The notes: generated by a model from the sequence alone, not told the origin. 64,000 nucleotides of DNA from Pseudomonas lurida (GCF_013522705.1 NZ_JAAMRE010000035.1:1-64000); one strand, 5' to 3'; numbered from the stretch's first letter, positions 33,915-43,068 are shown. Program-made: numbers and translations.

Positions 33915-34100
33915 CTAAGCCAGCTCCATTTGGCTGCTTGGTTTTGTACGAAGTTTCCAGGACTTCTGGCCGTCTGGCTTCACGCGTAGATACAAGCCAT
34001 TGCCGTCGAGTTCGCGATATCCCCCAGTCTCGGGTTCGATGCTTGCCAGCGCGGTGTCACCAAGTGGTCTGCGTTTGATATCTGACCGTTTCACGCCCAT
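33915..34100 (-). pseudogene. Tyrosine integrase N-terminal (arm-binding) remnant
   Basis: 61 codons from ATG 34100: MGVKRSDIKRRPLGDTALAS, then YRELDGNGLYLRVKPDGQKSWK, the DUF4102-type arm-binding start of P4-like integrases, broken before the core-binding and catalytic domains. Located 163 nt from the 3' end of tRNA-Arg, where an integrase belongs. Its start codon sits in an inverted GGGATACA site (34100-34107). No catalytic R-H-R-Y residues remain. Confidence 0.75.
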
Positions 34101-34193
34101 GTATCCCCTCGGTTCTAGAGATGCCTGAGGATAGACCGTGGGATACACAGAGCTACAGTATGAGGGGAGATAAAGGTAGACAAGTAGAAGCAA

Positions 34194-34218
34194 CAAAGCC
34201 CGCACAGGGCGGGCTTTG
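34194..34218 (-). terminator. tRNA-Arg terminator
   Basis: CAAAGCCCGC (34194-34203) and GCGGGCTTTG (34209-34218) form a 10-bp stem; on the minus strand it is followed by TTGCTT. It lies 45 nt downstream of the tRNA 3' end. Confidence 0.75.
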
Positions 34219-34262
34219 CGGGGCGTTTCGTAGTCATCAGGAGACAACCAGAAACATCATTT

Positions 34263-34339
34263 TGGTGCACCCGGCGGGATTCGAACCCACGACCCCTGCC
34301 TTCGGAGGGCAGTACTCTATCCAGCTGAGCTACGGATGC
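34263..34339 (-). tRNA. tRNA-Arg (anticodon CCG)
   Basis: 77 nt including encoded CCA. 5' acceptor GCATCCG pairs with 3' CGGGTGC; D-arm AGCTCAGCTGGATAGAG; anticodon stem CTGCC/GGCAG with loop CTCCGAA, giving anticodon CCG (reads CGG); T-arm GTGGGTTCGAATCCCGC. It is the integration site of the island to its left. Confidence 0.96.
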
Positions 34340-34417
34340 GATGCGGGCGCCATGATACTCATCTGGCCGGGGGGCGTCCAGTTGCAGGGCGGTGAAGGGG
34401 CAAATCAGGGCAGGGTC

Positions 34418-34582
34418 TTACGTCTGCGGCAGGTGGCTGTGCTGGTGTTTGTGGTCTTTTGGCAGAGTCGTCTTGTTTTGCTCATGCCAGCGCGTCAAAG
34501 CATCGGCGCCGCCTTCCGCGTGGGCAAACACCGGCAGGGTGATGATTGAAGCGAGCGCGATCCACGTGAATAACGTGTTCAT
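34418..34582 (-). CDS. Small secreted protein
   Basis: 54 residues from ATG 34582 (GAAGGT upstream), MNTLFTWIALASIITLPVFAHA with a signal peptide, then a short mature part EGGADALTRWHEQNKTTLPKDHKHQHSHLPQT rich in His and charged residues. It is 61 nt after the FUSC stop on the same strand. The His-rich tail could bind metal. Longer frames through this region lack features. Confidence 0.55.
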   Translation of the reverse strand: MNTLFTWIALASIITLPVFAHAEGGADALTRWHEQNKTTLPKDHKHQHSHLPQT

Positions 34583-34643
34583 TCTGCAAGTACCTTCGTG
34601 AGTGGGAATAAGCAGTCGGCAACACCGCGAAAGCGGCCGACCT

Positions 34644-36620
34644 TCAGGTGATGGCGGTCGTTGCGTTTTCGTATTGCTCCAGCAACCAGGCCAGGTCTCG
34701 GTAACGTGCTGCCCACTGCTCGGCGCCCAGGCGCTGCATGGACTTGGCTGCTCTGCGTGCTTGAGCGGCGCTGATGGCGGTGTGGTCAGCCGACTGGGCC
34801 AGCCTTCTGGTGGCCGTGGCCGCGCAGCGAGCAATTGGCGAGCCGGGGGGCAGGCGACGTGTGTGGTGTTGGAGTCGTGCGAGTTCACGGCTGAGTTGGA
34901 GCGATAAATAGCCAGCCTCGCAGTCACCCTGACGGTCGGCGCCCAACAGGCTTTTCAAGGAGACGATGCGGTGCTGCTGTTGCGCTTGCCACTTGCGATG
35001 ATTGAGCGTTGCTCCTCGACGCAGAAGCCGGCGCGTGGCGGTAAGCAGCGACTGTTTAAGTGCCTGCACAGTGTGCTGGGGCTTTTTGGGAACGACGTTG
35101 AACGCCAGCAGACAGATACCCATCGCGACGAACCAGGCGAGCACTTGGTTGATGAATTCGGCGAAGTCGTAATGAGCGGTCGTGCCGGTGCTGACCAGCG
35201 TGTTGAACGCAATCAGGTAGGCAATCCCGGTGAGGGCCTGTCGAGGTCGGGTGGTGGCATGAATGCCGAATGACCAGAACACCGCCAGCATCACTGCGAG
35301 CAGTGGAAAGCCATTGATCGACGGCATCAGTAAGAATTTGCACACCACTGCGGCCAACGTGGCGTAAAGGGTCCCTTTAATGAAGCCGATGACGCCTTGA
35401 ACCGGGTCGGGCCCTGCAGCCGACAGGGTGCAGCAGGGCCCCAGCACCGCCAGCAGGGTGGGGCCTTGATTCCAGGCGCTCAGGTACCACACGGCGCCGG
35501 CGACCAGGGTGGCGCCCAAGGCTCGGATACCGTTGCGTATGGCGTCCTGATAGTTGCGATGAAACCCGGCCACGGCGTGGCGCGCTTGAGTGTTGCGTTC
35601 AAGGCTGGAGAAGCTGCGCAGGGCGTCGTGCAGGTCCGCCAGCTGTTCACGCAGACGCTCCACCTGTAACGGCGCGCGGGCAGACTCTGCTGAAAGGTCG
35701 TCAACCGATCCTGCGCTTACAAGCACGTTGATGAGTTGTTTCACCCGATCCGCCGCCGCGGTGAAATCGAGGGTTCGGTCGGTCAACGCCTGGCCCAGGT
35801 GACAGAGCGGGGTACTGATCCGGTTCAACCAATGCCCCGCAGCATCGCGATCGTTCAGGCGCCTGTCCATAACCGCCGATTGCAGCTGGGCGAGGCCGGT
35901 TTGAATAACCGGCAGACGCGTCCGGATAAGCACGGACTCACCCCAGCCGATGCCGAGAAGATCATCCACTCGCCCGATGTCCATCGAGAGCTGCGCGCGT
36001 CGTGAGACCAGCTCAGGCGTGTCCTCGCCCGCGAATCGATCAGACAGTTGACGTGCAGCGCGGGCAGACACGTCGACAAGCGTGTCCAGCAGCTTGCGAT
36101 CAATGGTTTTACGACTGCCCAGCGTGGCGATAAGGCTGAGGCTGAATACACCGACCACCACGGCGGTGCCTCGGGTCACGATGTGATCGAAGCCTTGTTC
36201 GGGGGCGACAATGGCGGGGCCCAGCGCCAGGCACACGGTGTAGCCGGCGACGACCGCCGCCGTTGACTGGTAATAGCGCAGCACCGTCATTGCCGCCACA
36301 CATAAGCCAAGCCACAGACCGACACCCAGAATGAAGAGCAGCATCTGCTGGGCGAACATGCCCAGCAGGATAAATGCCGCAGTGATGCCGATAAGGGTTC
36401 CAACCGTGCGGTTGAAACCCTTGCCAACCACCGCCCCTTGCACCGGATGCACCAGCAGGAGCACGGTGGACGCAGCCGAAAACGGCGAATCCAGTTGCAG
36501 CTCAAAACCCAGCCAGAGCGCAAGTGTCGCCGCGCCGATGCTGCGCCACACATAAGCGAACGTATCGGCCGTCCAGGGCAAAGGCAGTGAGTCGAGCACG
36601 CGCCGCAGATGCCCCACCAT
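34644..36620 (-). CDS. FUSC/AaeB-type efflux permease
   Basis: 658 residues from ATG 36620, whose A is shared with the stop of the membrane-fusion gene (TAATG). Two sets of hydrophobic spans (about 20-180 and 355-510), each followed by a soluble segment, as in the FUSC family (AaeB, YccS). It contains PVQGAVVGKGFNRTVGTLIG and GVIGFIKGTLYATLAAVVCKFL, the two FUSC repeats. Works with the HlyD-type and DUF1656 proteins to export aromatic acids or similar compounds. Confidence 0.88.
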   Translation of the reverse strand: MVGHLRRVLDSLPLPWTADTFAYVWRSIGAATLALWLGFELQLDSPFSAASTVLLLVHPVQGAVVGKGFNRTVGTLIGITAAFILLGMFAQQMLLFILGVGLWLGLCVAAMTVLRYYQSTAAVVAGYTVCLALGPAIVAPEQGFDHIVTRGTAVVVGVFSLSLIATLGSRKTIDRKLLDTLVDVSARAARQLSDRFAGEDTPELVSRRAQLSMDIGRVDDLLGIGWGESVLIRTRLPVIQTGLAQLQSAVMDRRLNDRDAAGHWLNRISTPLCHLGQALTDRTLDFTAAADRVKQLINVLVSAGSVDDLSAESARAPLQVERLREQLADLHDALRSFSSLERNTQARHAVAGFHRNYQDAIRNGIRALGATLVAGAVWYLSAWNQGPTLLAVLGPCCTLSAAGPDPVQGVIGFIKGTLYATLAAVVCKFLLMPSINGFPLLAVMLAVFWSFGIHATTRPRQALTGIAYLIAFNTLVSTGTTAHYDFAEFINQVLAWFVAMGICLLAFNVVPKKPQHTVQALKQSLLTATRRLLRRGATLNHRKWQAQQQHRIVSLKSLLGADRQGDCEAGYLSLQLSRELARLQHHTRRLPPGSPIARCAATATRRLAQSADHTAISAAQARRAAKSMQRLGAEQWAARYRDLAWLLEQYENATTAIT

Positions 36621-37528
36621 TACATGTACTCCTGAAGCCAGCTTATGAACCGCCAATGCGATGCCGACGTTGCCTCGACAATTTCAACGCTCGCGGTCAT
36701 CCCGGCGGCCAGTTCGACCTCTGTCGGCACGTTATCCAGTTCGATGCGTACAGGTACGCGCTGGGCAAGGCGTATCCAGCTGAACGTCGGGCTGACTTGA
36801 GGTAATCCGCTGTCGCTGCGCAGCTCATTGCCGTCTGCGATCCCGCGCCCGATGCTGGCGACATGCCCCTGGAGTAATGGCGTGAACCCCATCAGCTTGA
36901 TCGACGCCGGGGCGCCTTTGCGGATACGCGAAAGCTTGGTTTCTTCGAAGTAGCCGGTGACCCAGAAGCTGTGACTATCGACCACGAAGATATTGGTCTC
37001 GCCTTGTGCCGCGTAATCGCCCGGCTGCAAACGAAGTTGAGTCACGTAGCCGTCCACCGGCGAACGTATCGTGGTGCGGTCCAGATCCAGCCGGGCCCTG
37101 GCCAATTGGCCCTGTGCGGCATCGAGGCGAGCCTTGGCGACATTCAGTACGCGGGCGGCGTTGTCGATTTCCTCACGGGCAATGGCGTCACCTAGGCGAG
37201 TGCGACGTTTGAATTGTTCGTTGCGTTGCTCAAACACACTTTGCGCTTCGGCCAGCTCCGCCGCCCGTTGGCGCTGGGCCAGCAAATAGTCGCGCTGGTC
37301 GATGCGGTAGAGCAGATCGCCTCTGGACACCCATTGATTATCAGCCACCGCCAGATGTTCGACTTGGCCGGACACCTCCGGGGCTATGCGGATAACTTGA
37401 GCGCTGACTCGCCCATCGCGGGTCCAGGGCGCCAGCACGTAGGCACGCCACAGCTGCATGCACAAGGCCAGGGCGACAAGGCCCAAAGCCAGGGTCGCGC
37501 AGGTCTTCAGGTATTTGACGACAGACAT
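36620..37528 (-). CDS. HlyD-family membrane fusion protein (AaeA-like)
   Basis: 302 residues from ATG 37528 (GAGG 6 nt upstream). One N-terminal span, then biotinyl-lipoyl halves: APEVSGQVEHLAVADNQWVSRGDLLYRID and TTIRSPVDGYVTQLRLQPGDYA, with a hairpin of about 60 residues between. It links the inner-membrane FUSC pump to the outer envelope. Middle gene of a DUF1656-HlyD-FUSC operon. Confidence 0.9.
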   Translation of the reverse strand: MSVVKYLKTCATLALGLVALALCMQLWRAYVLAPWTRDGRVSAQVIRIAPEVSGQVEHLAVADNQWVSRGDLLYRIDQRDYLLAQRQRAAELAEAQSVFEQRNEQFKRRTRLGDAIAREEIDNAARVLNVAKARLDAAQGQLARARLDLDRTTIRSPVDGYVTQLRLQPGDYAAQGETNIFVVDSHSFWVTGYFEETKLSRIRKGAPASIKLMGFTPLLQGHVASIGRGIADGNELRSDSGLPQVSPTFSWIRLAQRVPVRIELDNVPTEVELAAGMTASVEIVEATSASHWRFISWLQEYM

Positions 37529-37540
37529 GGGCGGCCTCAC

Positions 37541-37738
37541 TTAAACCGTCAGAAACAGCGTGGCCAAAATGATCAGCAGCACAAAAAAGCGCGACAGGCT
37601 GGGATGCCAGGTCCACGCCAAGGGACCACCGACCCAATGTTTCAACGCTTGGTAGGCCAGTGCCGACGCGACCAGATAGGCCAGCAACGGAGGGATGTAG
37701 AGATTCGCGATGGACAGTTCACTCAGCATCTTCATCAC
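37541..37738 (-). CDS. DUF1656 small membrane protein (AaeX-like)
   Basis: 65 residues, two hydrophobic spans (NLYIPPLLAYLVASALAYQAL and FFVLLIILATLFLTV). Matches DUF1656/AaeX, the usual first gene of AaeXAB operons. It ends 12 nt before the HlyD gene. A second Met at codon 2 leaves the start uncertain by one residue. Confidence 0.85.
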   Translation of the reverse strand: MMKMLSELSIANLYIPPLLAYLVASALAYQALKHWVGGPLAWTWHPSLSRFFVLLIILATLFLTV

Positions 37739-37862
37739 CGGATATCGATAGGCCCGCAGGGCGCGGGCGGTACTTGATGAGAATGCTACGCAACAACCTG
37801 ATGTGCCGATATCGACTACACTGCCAATTAATAATCAAATCCAGCCAATGTGAGAGAGGCCA

Positions 37863-38687
37863 ATGCAGGACGTTCAGCGCCATTCACAGGAGCAGTTCGA
37901 ACTGGACGACCTTTGTCAGCCCGCCGTGGCGCTGATGCTCACGACACAGCAGAACGACAAGGAATTTCCCGTCCATAAGCACCGCAAGGGCCAGTTGGTC
38001 GTGGCGTGTCGCGGCGGCATCGTGTGTACCGTGGAAGATGGGGTGTGGATGGTGCCGTCGGGATTCGGCGTGTGGATCCCCGCTGGCGTTGCGCACAGCA
38101 ACCGGGTCACAGCGAATGGGCAAGTGTGTTTTCTGCTGGTTGAGCCGGAGGTGGCTGTGCTTCCGAAGCAATGCTGCACGTTGGTGCTGTCGCCGTTGAT
38201 TCTCGAACTGATCTTTCATCTCAGTGAGCAGGACCCGGCGTACCCGCCTGACTCCCCCACGGCACGCTTGACCGGCGTACTGCTCGAACAACTGGAAATG
38301 GCGCGTTGCGAGCAGCTGTATTTGCCCCTTCCGGCGGCTGCCCCATTGCGTGCTATCGCCAGGGCGCTGGCACAAGACCCTTCGAACCGCTCGACCATCG
38401 GCGATTGGGCGCGTGAGGTCGCCATGAGCGAGCGTTCGTTGGCGCGACTGGTGAAAAGCGAAACGGGCCTGACCTTTGGCCAGTGGCGCAGGCAATGGCA
38501 GTTGATTGTGGCGTTGCAGAGTCTGGCGGAAGGGGAATCCGTGCAGCGCACGGCCGAAATACTGGGTTATGAGTCGGTGAGCTCTTTTATCAGTATGTTC
38601 CGAAAAACCCTGGGGGCATCGCCGGCACGTTACGTGCGCAGTACGGGCATGGCCAAGCCTGCGGCAGTGCCTACGCTGGTCAGATAA
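37863..38687 (+). CDS. AraC-family regulator, divergent from the efflux operon
   Basis: 274 residues. The N-terminal cupin part has HKHRKGQLVVACRGGIVCTVEDG and WIPAGVAHSNRV; the C-terminal HTH pair is IGDWAREVAMSERSLARLVKSETGLTFGQWRRQWQL and ILGYESVSSFISMFRKTLGASPARY. It reads away from the AaeXAB-like operon across a 124-nt shared promoter region, so it is the probable regulator of that pump. Ligand unknown. Confidence 0.88.
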   Translation: MQDVQRHSQEQFELDDLCQPAVALMLTTQQNDKEFPVHKHRKGQLVVACRGGIVCTVEDGVWMVPSGFGVWIPAGVAHSNRVTANGQVCFLLVEPEVAVLPKQCCTLVLSPLILELIFHLSEQDPAYPPDSPTARLTGVLLEQLEMARCEQLYLPLPAAAPLRAIARALAQDPSNRSTIGDWAREVAMSERSLARLVKSETGLTFGQWRRQWQLIVALQSLAEGESVQRTAEILGYESVSSFISMFRKTLGASPARYVRSTGMAKPAAVPTLVR

Positions 38688-38690
38688 CGT

Positions 38691-38717
38691 CGGCGAATTC
38701 GCCGTTTTCGTTCTTTT
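38691..38717 (+). terminator. Terminator after the AraC gene
   Basis: CGGCGAA-TTCGCCG palindrome (38691-38704) followed by TTTTCGTTCTTTTTTT, 3 nt after the stop. Confidence 0.7.
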
Positions 38718-38909
38718 TTTCGAACATCCTATTGCCCTGTACCCCCATTGATCCTAGGATTCGTTTGAGATTTCAAACGCTCTGTCTCCCGTGCGCTTTT
38801 TCGCTTCAATCGCGCGCAGGGGCTGATTTCCCTGACGGCAGCCCACAAGGCGCCTTTCAACAACTCTAATTCGCTCCGCGTGCGCGCGGTGCTGTTAAGG
38901 AAACCCGAC

Positions 38910-40352
38910 ATGCAGCTTAAAGATGCCCAGTTGTTCCGCCAGCAAGCCTTTATCGATGGCGCTTGGGTCGATGCGGACAACGGCCAGACCATCAAGGTCA
39001 ACAACCCGGCCACCGGTGAGATTCTCGGCACCGTGCCAAAGATGGGCGCCGCGGAAACCCGCCGCGCCATCGAAGCCGCCGACAAGGCGCTGCCGGCCTG
39101 GCGTGCACTGACCGCCAAGGAGCGCGCCAACAAGCTGCGCCGTTGGTTCGAACTGCTGATCGAAAACCAGGAAGACCTCGGTCGCCTGATGACCCTCGAA
39201 CAAGGCAAGCCGCTGGCCGAAGCCAAGGGCGAAATCGTCTACGCCGCGTCCTTTATCGAGTGGTTCGCCGAAGAAGCCAAGCGCATCTACGGTGACGTGA
39301 TCCCCGGCCACCAGCCCGACAAGCGCCTGATCGTAATCAAGCAGCCGATCGGCGTGACCGCCGCCATTACCCCGTGGAACTTCCCGGCCGCGATGATCAC
39401 CCGTAAAGCCGGCCCGGCCCTGGCCGCCGGCTGCACCATGGTCATCAAGCCAGCGTCGCAAACCCCATTCTCGGCCCTGGCCCTGGTTGAGCTGGCGCAC
39501 CGTGCCGGTATCCCCAAAGGCGTGCTGAGCGTGGTCACCGGCAGCGCCGGCGACATCGGTGGCGAGCTGACCAGCAACCCGATCGTGCGCAAGTTGTCCT
39601 TCACCGGTTCGACCGAAATCGGTCGCCAATTGATGGCCGAATGCGCCAAGGACATCAAGAAAGTGTCCCTGGAACTGGGCGGCAACGCGCCGTTCATCGT
39701 GTTCGACGACGCTGACCTGGATAAGGCCGTCGAAGGCGCGATCATCTCCAAGTACCGCAACAACGGCCAGACCTGCGTCTGCGCTAACCGCCTGTACATC
39801 CAGGATTCGGTGTACGACGCGTTCGCCGAAAAACTCAAGGTGGCGGTGGCCAAGCTCAAGATCGGCAACGGTCTGGAGGAAGGCACCACCACCGGCCCGC
39901 TGATCGACGAAAAAGCCGTGGCCAAGGTGCAGGAACACATCGCCGATGCCCTGAGCAAAGGCGCCAGGCTGCTGGCCGGTGGCAAGGTCATGGAAGGTAA
40001 CTTCTTTGAACCGACGATCCTGGTCGACGTGCCCAAAGACGCTGCCGTGGCCAAGGAAGAAACCTTCGGCCCGCTGGCGCCGCTGTTCCGCTTCAAAGAC
40101 GAAGCCGAAGTGATCGCCATGTCCAACGACACCGAGTTCGGCCTGGCTTCCTACTTCTACGCCCGCGACCTGGGCCGTGTGTTCCGCGTGGCCGAAGCCC
40201 TGGAATACGGCATGGTCGGCGTCAACACCGGGTTGATCTCCAATGAAGTGGCGCCGTTCGGCGGCATCAAGGCCTCGGGCCTGGGCCGTGAAGGGTCCAA
40301 GTACGGGATCGAGGATTACCTGGAAATCAAATACCTCTGCCTGGGCATCTAA
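38910..40352 (+). CDS. gabD: NADP-dependent succinate-semialdehyde dehydrogenase
   Basis: 480 residues from ATG 38910 (AAGGA upstream; earlier GTG at 38880 not needed). Aldehyde dehydrogenase with ITPWNFPAAMITRKAGPALAAG, catalytic Glu in SLELGGNAPFIVFDDAD and catalytic Cys in NNGQTCVCANRLYIQ. QLKDAQLFRQQAFIDGAW and ending EDYLEIKYLCLGI are characteristic of GabD. It oxidises succinate semialdehyde to succinate. Followed 182 nt later by gabT, the enzyme before it in GABA breakdown. Confidence 0.96.
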   Translation: MQLKDAQLFRQQAFIDGAWVDADNGQTIKVNNPATGEILGTVPKMGAAETRRAIEAADKALPAWRALTAKERANKLRRWFELLIENQEDLGRLMTLEQGKPLAEAKGEIVYAASFIEWFAEEAKRIYGDVIPGHQPDKRLIVIKQPIGVTAAITPWNFPAAMITRKAGPALAAGCTMVIKPASQTPFSALALVELAHRAGIPKGVLSVVTGSAGDIGGELTSNPIVRKLSFTGSTEIGRQLMAECAKDIKKVSLELGGNAPFIVFDDADLDKAVEGAIISKYRNNGQTCVCANRLYIQDSVYDAFAEKLKVAVAKLKIGNGLEEGTTTGPLIDEKAVAKVQEHIADALSKGARLLAGGKVMEGNFFEPTILVDVPKDAAVAKEETFGPLAPLFRFKDEAEVIAMSNDTEFGLASYFYARDLGRVFRVAEALEYGMVGVNTGLISNEVAPFGGIKASGLGREGSKYGIEDYLEIKYLCLGI

Positions 40353-40534
40353 GCCCTGCAAGAGATTGCAGTAAACGCAGAGGGCACGAGAGCGCTGACC
40401 CTTTGCGTGTTTCACATCGTTATTCGTAGTGGCCGGGAAAGCTGTGGCAGTCGATCATCGCATGCTGCCGTAGTTGCCTCCCCGCCACGTATTCCTTGGA
40501 CCACGCCACCCGATGAGTGGCGAATGAGGACTTT

Positions 40535-41812
40535 ATGAGCAAGACCAACGCATCCCTGATGAAACGCCGCGAAGCCGCTGTACCGCGCGGGGTTGGCCAG
40601 ATTCACCCGATCTTCGCCGAATCGGCGAAAAACGCCACCGTGACCGACGTTGAAGGTCGCGAGTTCATCGACTTCGCCGGCGGCATCGCCGTGCTGAACA
40701 CCGGCCACGTGCATCCCAAAATCATCGCCGCCGTGACCGAACAGCTGAACAAGCTGACCCACACCTGCTTCCAGGTCCTGGCCTACGAGCCTTACGTGGA
40801 GCTGTGCGAAAAAATCAACGCCAAGGTCCCAGGTGATTTCGCCAAGAAAACCCTGCTGGTCACCACCGGTTCCGAAGCCGTCGAAAACGCCGTGAAAATC
40901 GCCCGCGCCGCCACGGGCCGTGCCGGTGTGATCGCGTTCACCGGTGCCTACCACGGCCGTACCATGATGACCCTGGGCCTGACCGGTAAGGTCGTGCCTT
41001 ACTCGGCCGGCATGGGCCTGATGCCCGGCGGTATCTTCCGCGCGCTGTACCCGAACGAACTGCATGGCGTGAGCATCGACGATTCGATCGCCAGCATCGA
41101 ACGCATCTTCAAGAACGATGCCGAACCGCGCGACATCGCCGCGATCATCATCGAGCCGGTGCAGGGTGAAGGCGGTTTCTACGTTGCGCCGAAAGCCTTC
41201 ATGCAGCGCCTGCGCGAACTGTGCGACAAGCACGGCATCCTGTTGATCGCCGACGAAGTGCAAACCGGCGCCGGCCGTACCGGTACGTTCTTCGCCATGG
41301 AACAGATGGGTGTGGCCGCCGACCTGACCACCTTCGCCAAATCCATTGCCGGCGGCTTCCCGTTGGCCGGTGTGTGTGGCAAGGCCGAGTACATGGACGC
41401 CATCGCCCCAGGTGGCCTGGGCGGCACCTACGCCGGTAGCCCGATCGCCTGCGCCGCGGCACTGGCCGTAATGGAAGTATTTGAAGAAGAGCACCTGCTG
41501 GACCGCTGCAAAGCCGTCGGCGAGCGCCTGGTGTCTGGTCTGAAAGCCATCCAGGCCAAGTACCCGGTTATCGGCGAAGTGCGGGCACTGGGCGCGATGA
41601 TCGCAGTCGAGCTGTTCGAAGACGGCGACAGCCACAAGCCGAACGCCGCCGCCGTAGCCGCCGTGGTGGCCAAAGCGCGCGACAAGGGCCTGATCCTGCT
41701 GTCCTGCGGCACGTACGGTAACGTACTGCGCGTGCTGGTACCGCTGACCTCGCCGGACGAGCAGTTGGACAAAGGCTTGGCGATTATCGAAGAGTGCTTC
41801 TCCGAACTCTGA
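40535..41812 (+). CDS. gabT: 4-aminobutyrate aminotransferase
   Basis: 425 residues from ATG 40535 (GAGGA, 4 nt). Class III PLP aminotransferase: FAGGIAVLNTGHVHPKI, VTTGSEAVENAVKIARAATGR, AFTGAYHGRT, PVQGEGGFYV, LLIADEVQTGAGRTG, and PLP lysine in TTFAKSIAGGFPLAG. It moves the amino group of GABA to 2-oxoglutarate, giving succinate semialdehyde for GabD. Strong terminator follows. Confidence 0.96.
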   Translation: MSKTNASLMKRREAAVPRGVGQIHPIFAESAKNATVTDVEGREFIDFAGGIAVLNTGHVHPKIIAAVTEQLNKLTHTCFQVLAYEPYVELCEKINAKVPGDFAKKTLLVTTGSEAVENAVKIARAATGRAGVIAFTGAYHGRTMMTLGLTGKVVPYSAGMGLMPGGIFRALYPNELHGVSIDDSIASIERIFKNDAEPRDIAAIIIEPVQGEGGFYVAPKAFMQRLRELCDKHGILLIADEVQTGAGRTGTFFAMEQMGVAADLTTFAKSIAGGFPLAGVCGKAEYMDAIAPGGLGGTYAGSPIACAAALAVMEVFEEEHLLDRCKAVGERLVSGLKAIQAKYPVIGEVRALGAMIAVELFEDGDSHKPNAAAVAAVVAKARDKGLILLSCGTYGNVLRVLVPLTSPDEQLDKGLAIIEECFSEL

Positions 41813-41820
41813 TAACCACC

Positions 41821-41859
41821 GCGCACAAAAAAAACCGCCTCGGCGGTTTTTTTGTGCGC
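41821..41859 (+). terminator. Rho-independent terminator after gabT
   Basis: Stem ACAAAAAAAACCGCC / GGCGGTTTTTTTGTG flanked by GCGC; also works for the convergent cyclase gene. Confidence 0.92.
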
Positions 41860-41895
41860 GCCGTGGGGCTGCTTCGCAGCCCGGCGTCGGGCGCG

Positions 41896-42909
41896 CTAGC
41901 AGTCGGCGGTGGCGACGATAATACGGTTCTTGCCTTGGCGCTTGGCTTCGTACATGGCCGCGTCGGCGCGGGCGAACAGGTTGTCCAGGGTTGAATCTTC
42001 CTCACTGAGATTGGCCAGGCCTTGGCTGACCGTCACGCCAAACGCCTGGCCTTCGTAGCTGAAATTCAGCGCTTGGATCTCCTTGCCCAGGCGCTCTGCC
42101 ACCTGCAGTGCCATCTCCGGCGCGCAACCGGGCAGTACGGCGGCAAATTCTTCACCGCCGATGCGCCCGAACAGATCGCCACGGCGCAGTACTCCTCGGC
42201 CGCTTTCAGCGATACGCCGCAACACCTGGTCGCCTTCAAGATGGCCGTAGGTGTCGTTGATGTCCTTGAAATCATCAATGTCCAGCAACAGAAAGGCCAG
42301 CGGCGCGCCTTGCACGCTGGCGGTGTCGAAGGCTTGGTTGGCACACTCGAAGAAGTGCCGGCGGTTGCTGCTCTGGGTCAGCACGTCGGTGGTAGCCAGA
42401 CGGTGCAGCTCCAGCTCCATCTGCTTTTTTTCAGTGATGTCCTCGGCCATGCCTACCACGATCACCGGCTCGCCGGGCTCGACCTGCTGGTTGATGTAGC
42501 ACTTGTCGCTCAGCCAGCGAATCTTGCCCTCGGCAGTGATGATGCGGTACTCGCGGTCTTCCACGGCGCCCTGGTCCAGCACGCGGGCCATGCTGTGTTC
42601 GGCGTAATCGAGGTCTTCGGGGTGAATGCTGTTGCGCCATTCGCGGTGATCGGCGAGCAGCAGGCTGGCGGGGCGGCCGAATACTCGTTCGTAGGCCGGG
42701 CTGACGTACAGCACGCGGCGAGTCTCCCACTCCACGGCCCACAGCACGGCATTCACACTCACCAGCAGCGAGCTTAGCAGTTGCTCGCGCTCACTCAGCC
42801 GCTCGACCTCACCCTGGGCATGCACCAGCGCCAGCAGGGTCGAAGCCGCGGCCGGACGCGGTTGTTCAACTGCGGGCGGGTCGGGTAAGTGGGGCTTTTC
42901 TTGAACCAT
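41896..42909 (-). CDS. PAS-GGDEF diguanylate cyclase
   Basis: 337 residues from ATG 42909 (AGAGAG 9 nt upstream; GTG 42915 alternative). PAS/PAC domain at about 50-165 (YVSPAYERVFGRPASLLL ... IVVGMAEDITEKKQ). GGDEF domain with active site FGRIGGEEFAAVLP and the LLDIDDFKDINDTYGH substrate block, both intact, so it should make cyclic di-GMP. No membrane span: a soluble sensor. No RxxD inhibitory site is obvious. Confidence 0.9.
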   Translation of the reverse strand: MVQEKPHLPDPPAVEQPRPAAASTLLALVHAQGEVERLSEREQLLSSLLVSVNAVLWAVEWETRRVLYVSPAYERVFGRPASLLLADHREWRNSIHPEDLDYAEHSMARVLDQGAVEDREYRIITAEGKIRWLSDKCYINQQVEPGEPVIVVGMAEDITEKKQMELELHRLATTDVLTQSSNRRHFFECANQAFDTASVQGAPLAFLLLDIDDFKDINDTYGHLEGDQVLRRIAESGRGVLRRGDLFGRIGGEEFAAVLPGCAPEMALQVAERLGKEIQALNFSYEGQAFGVTVSQGLANLSEEDSTLDNLFARADAAMYEAKRQGKNRIIVATADC

Positions 42910-43068
42910 CGGCACATCTCTCTCTGGGCGCGCCGCAAGGTGGAGCAGCGGTCACAACAAGGGGCCACCATGATGGCGAAGTGTTCTTTGAGAGAGGCTA
43001 ATTGCGGTGAAGTTCCGTCAACGGTGTCGAATGGCGGCGCCCGGTAAATGACGCCAAAAACAGGTCGC

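Larger units (their letters stand above)
28754..34287. mobile_element. Decayed genomic island in tRNA-Arg(CCG)
   Basis: The right end is the 3' end of tRNA-Arg. The left end has a 26-nt direct copy (28754-28779) of tRNA bases 34261-34287 with one base missing and two changes. GGGATACA sites occur near both ends (28830, 28842, 34140, and inverted at 34100), as arm-type integrase sites do. An integrase N-terminal remnant starts at 34100. Cargo: DUF2290 protein, NERD/UvrD-like helicase and DUF4238 protein, all on the minus strand and AT-richer than the chromosome. The integrase is broken, so the island is probably fixed. Confidence 0.75.

Noticed and set aside
38895..40415. 506-codon minus-strand frame opposite gabD
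   Set aside because: Antisense shadow of a highly conserved gene; composition dominated by Gln/Gly/Asp without domains.
40412..41635. 407-codon minus-strand frame opposite gabT
   Set aside because: Antisense shadow of gabT.
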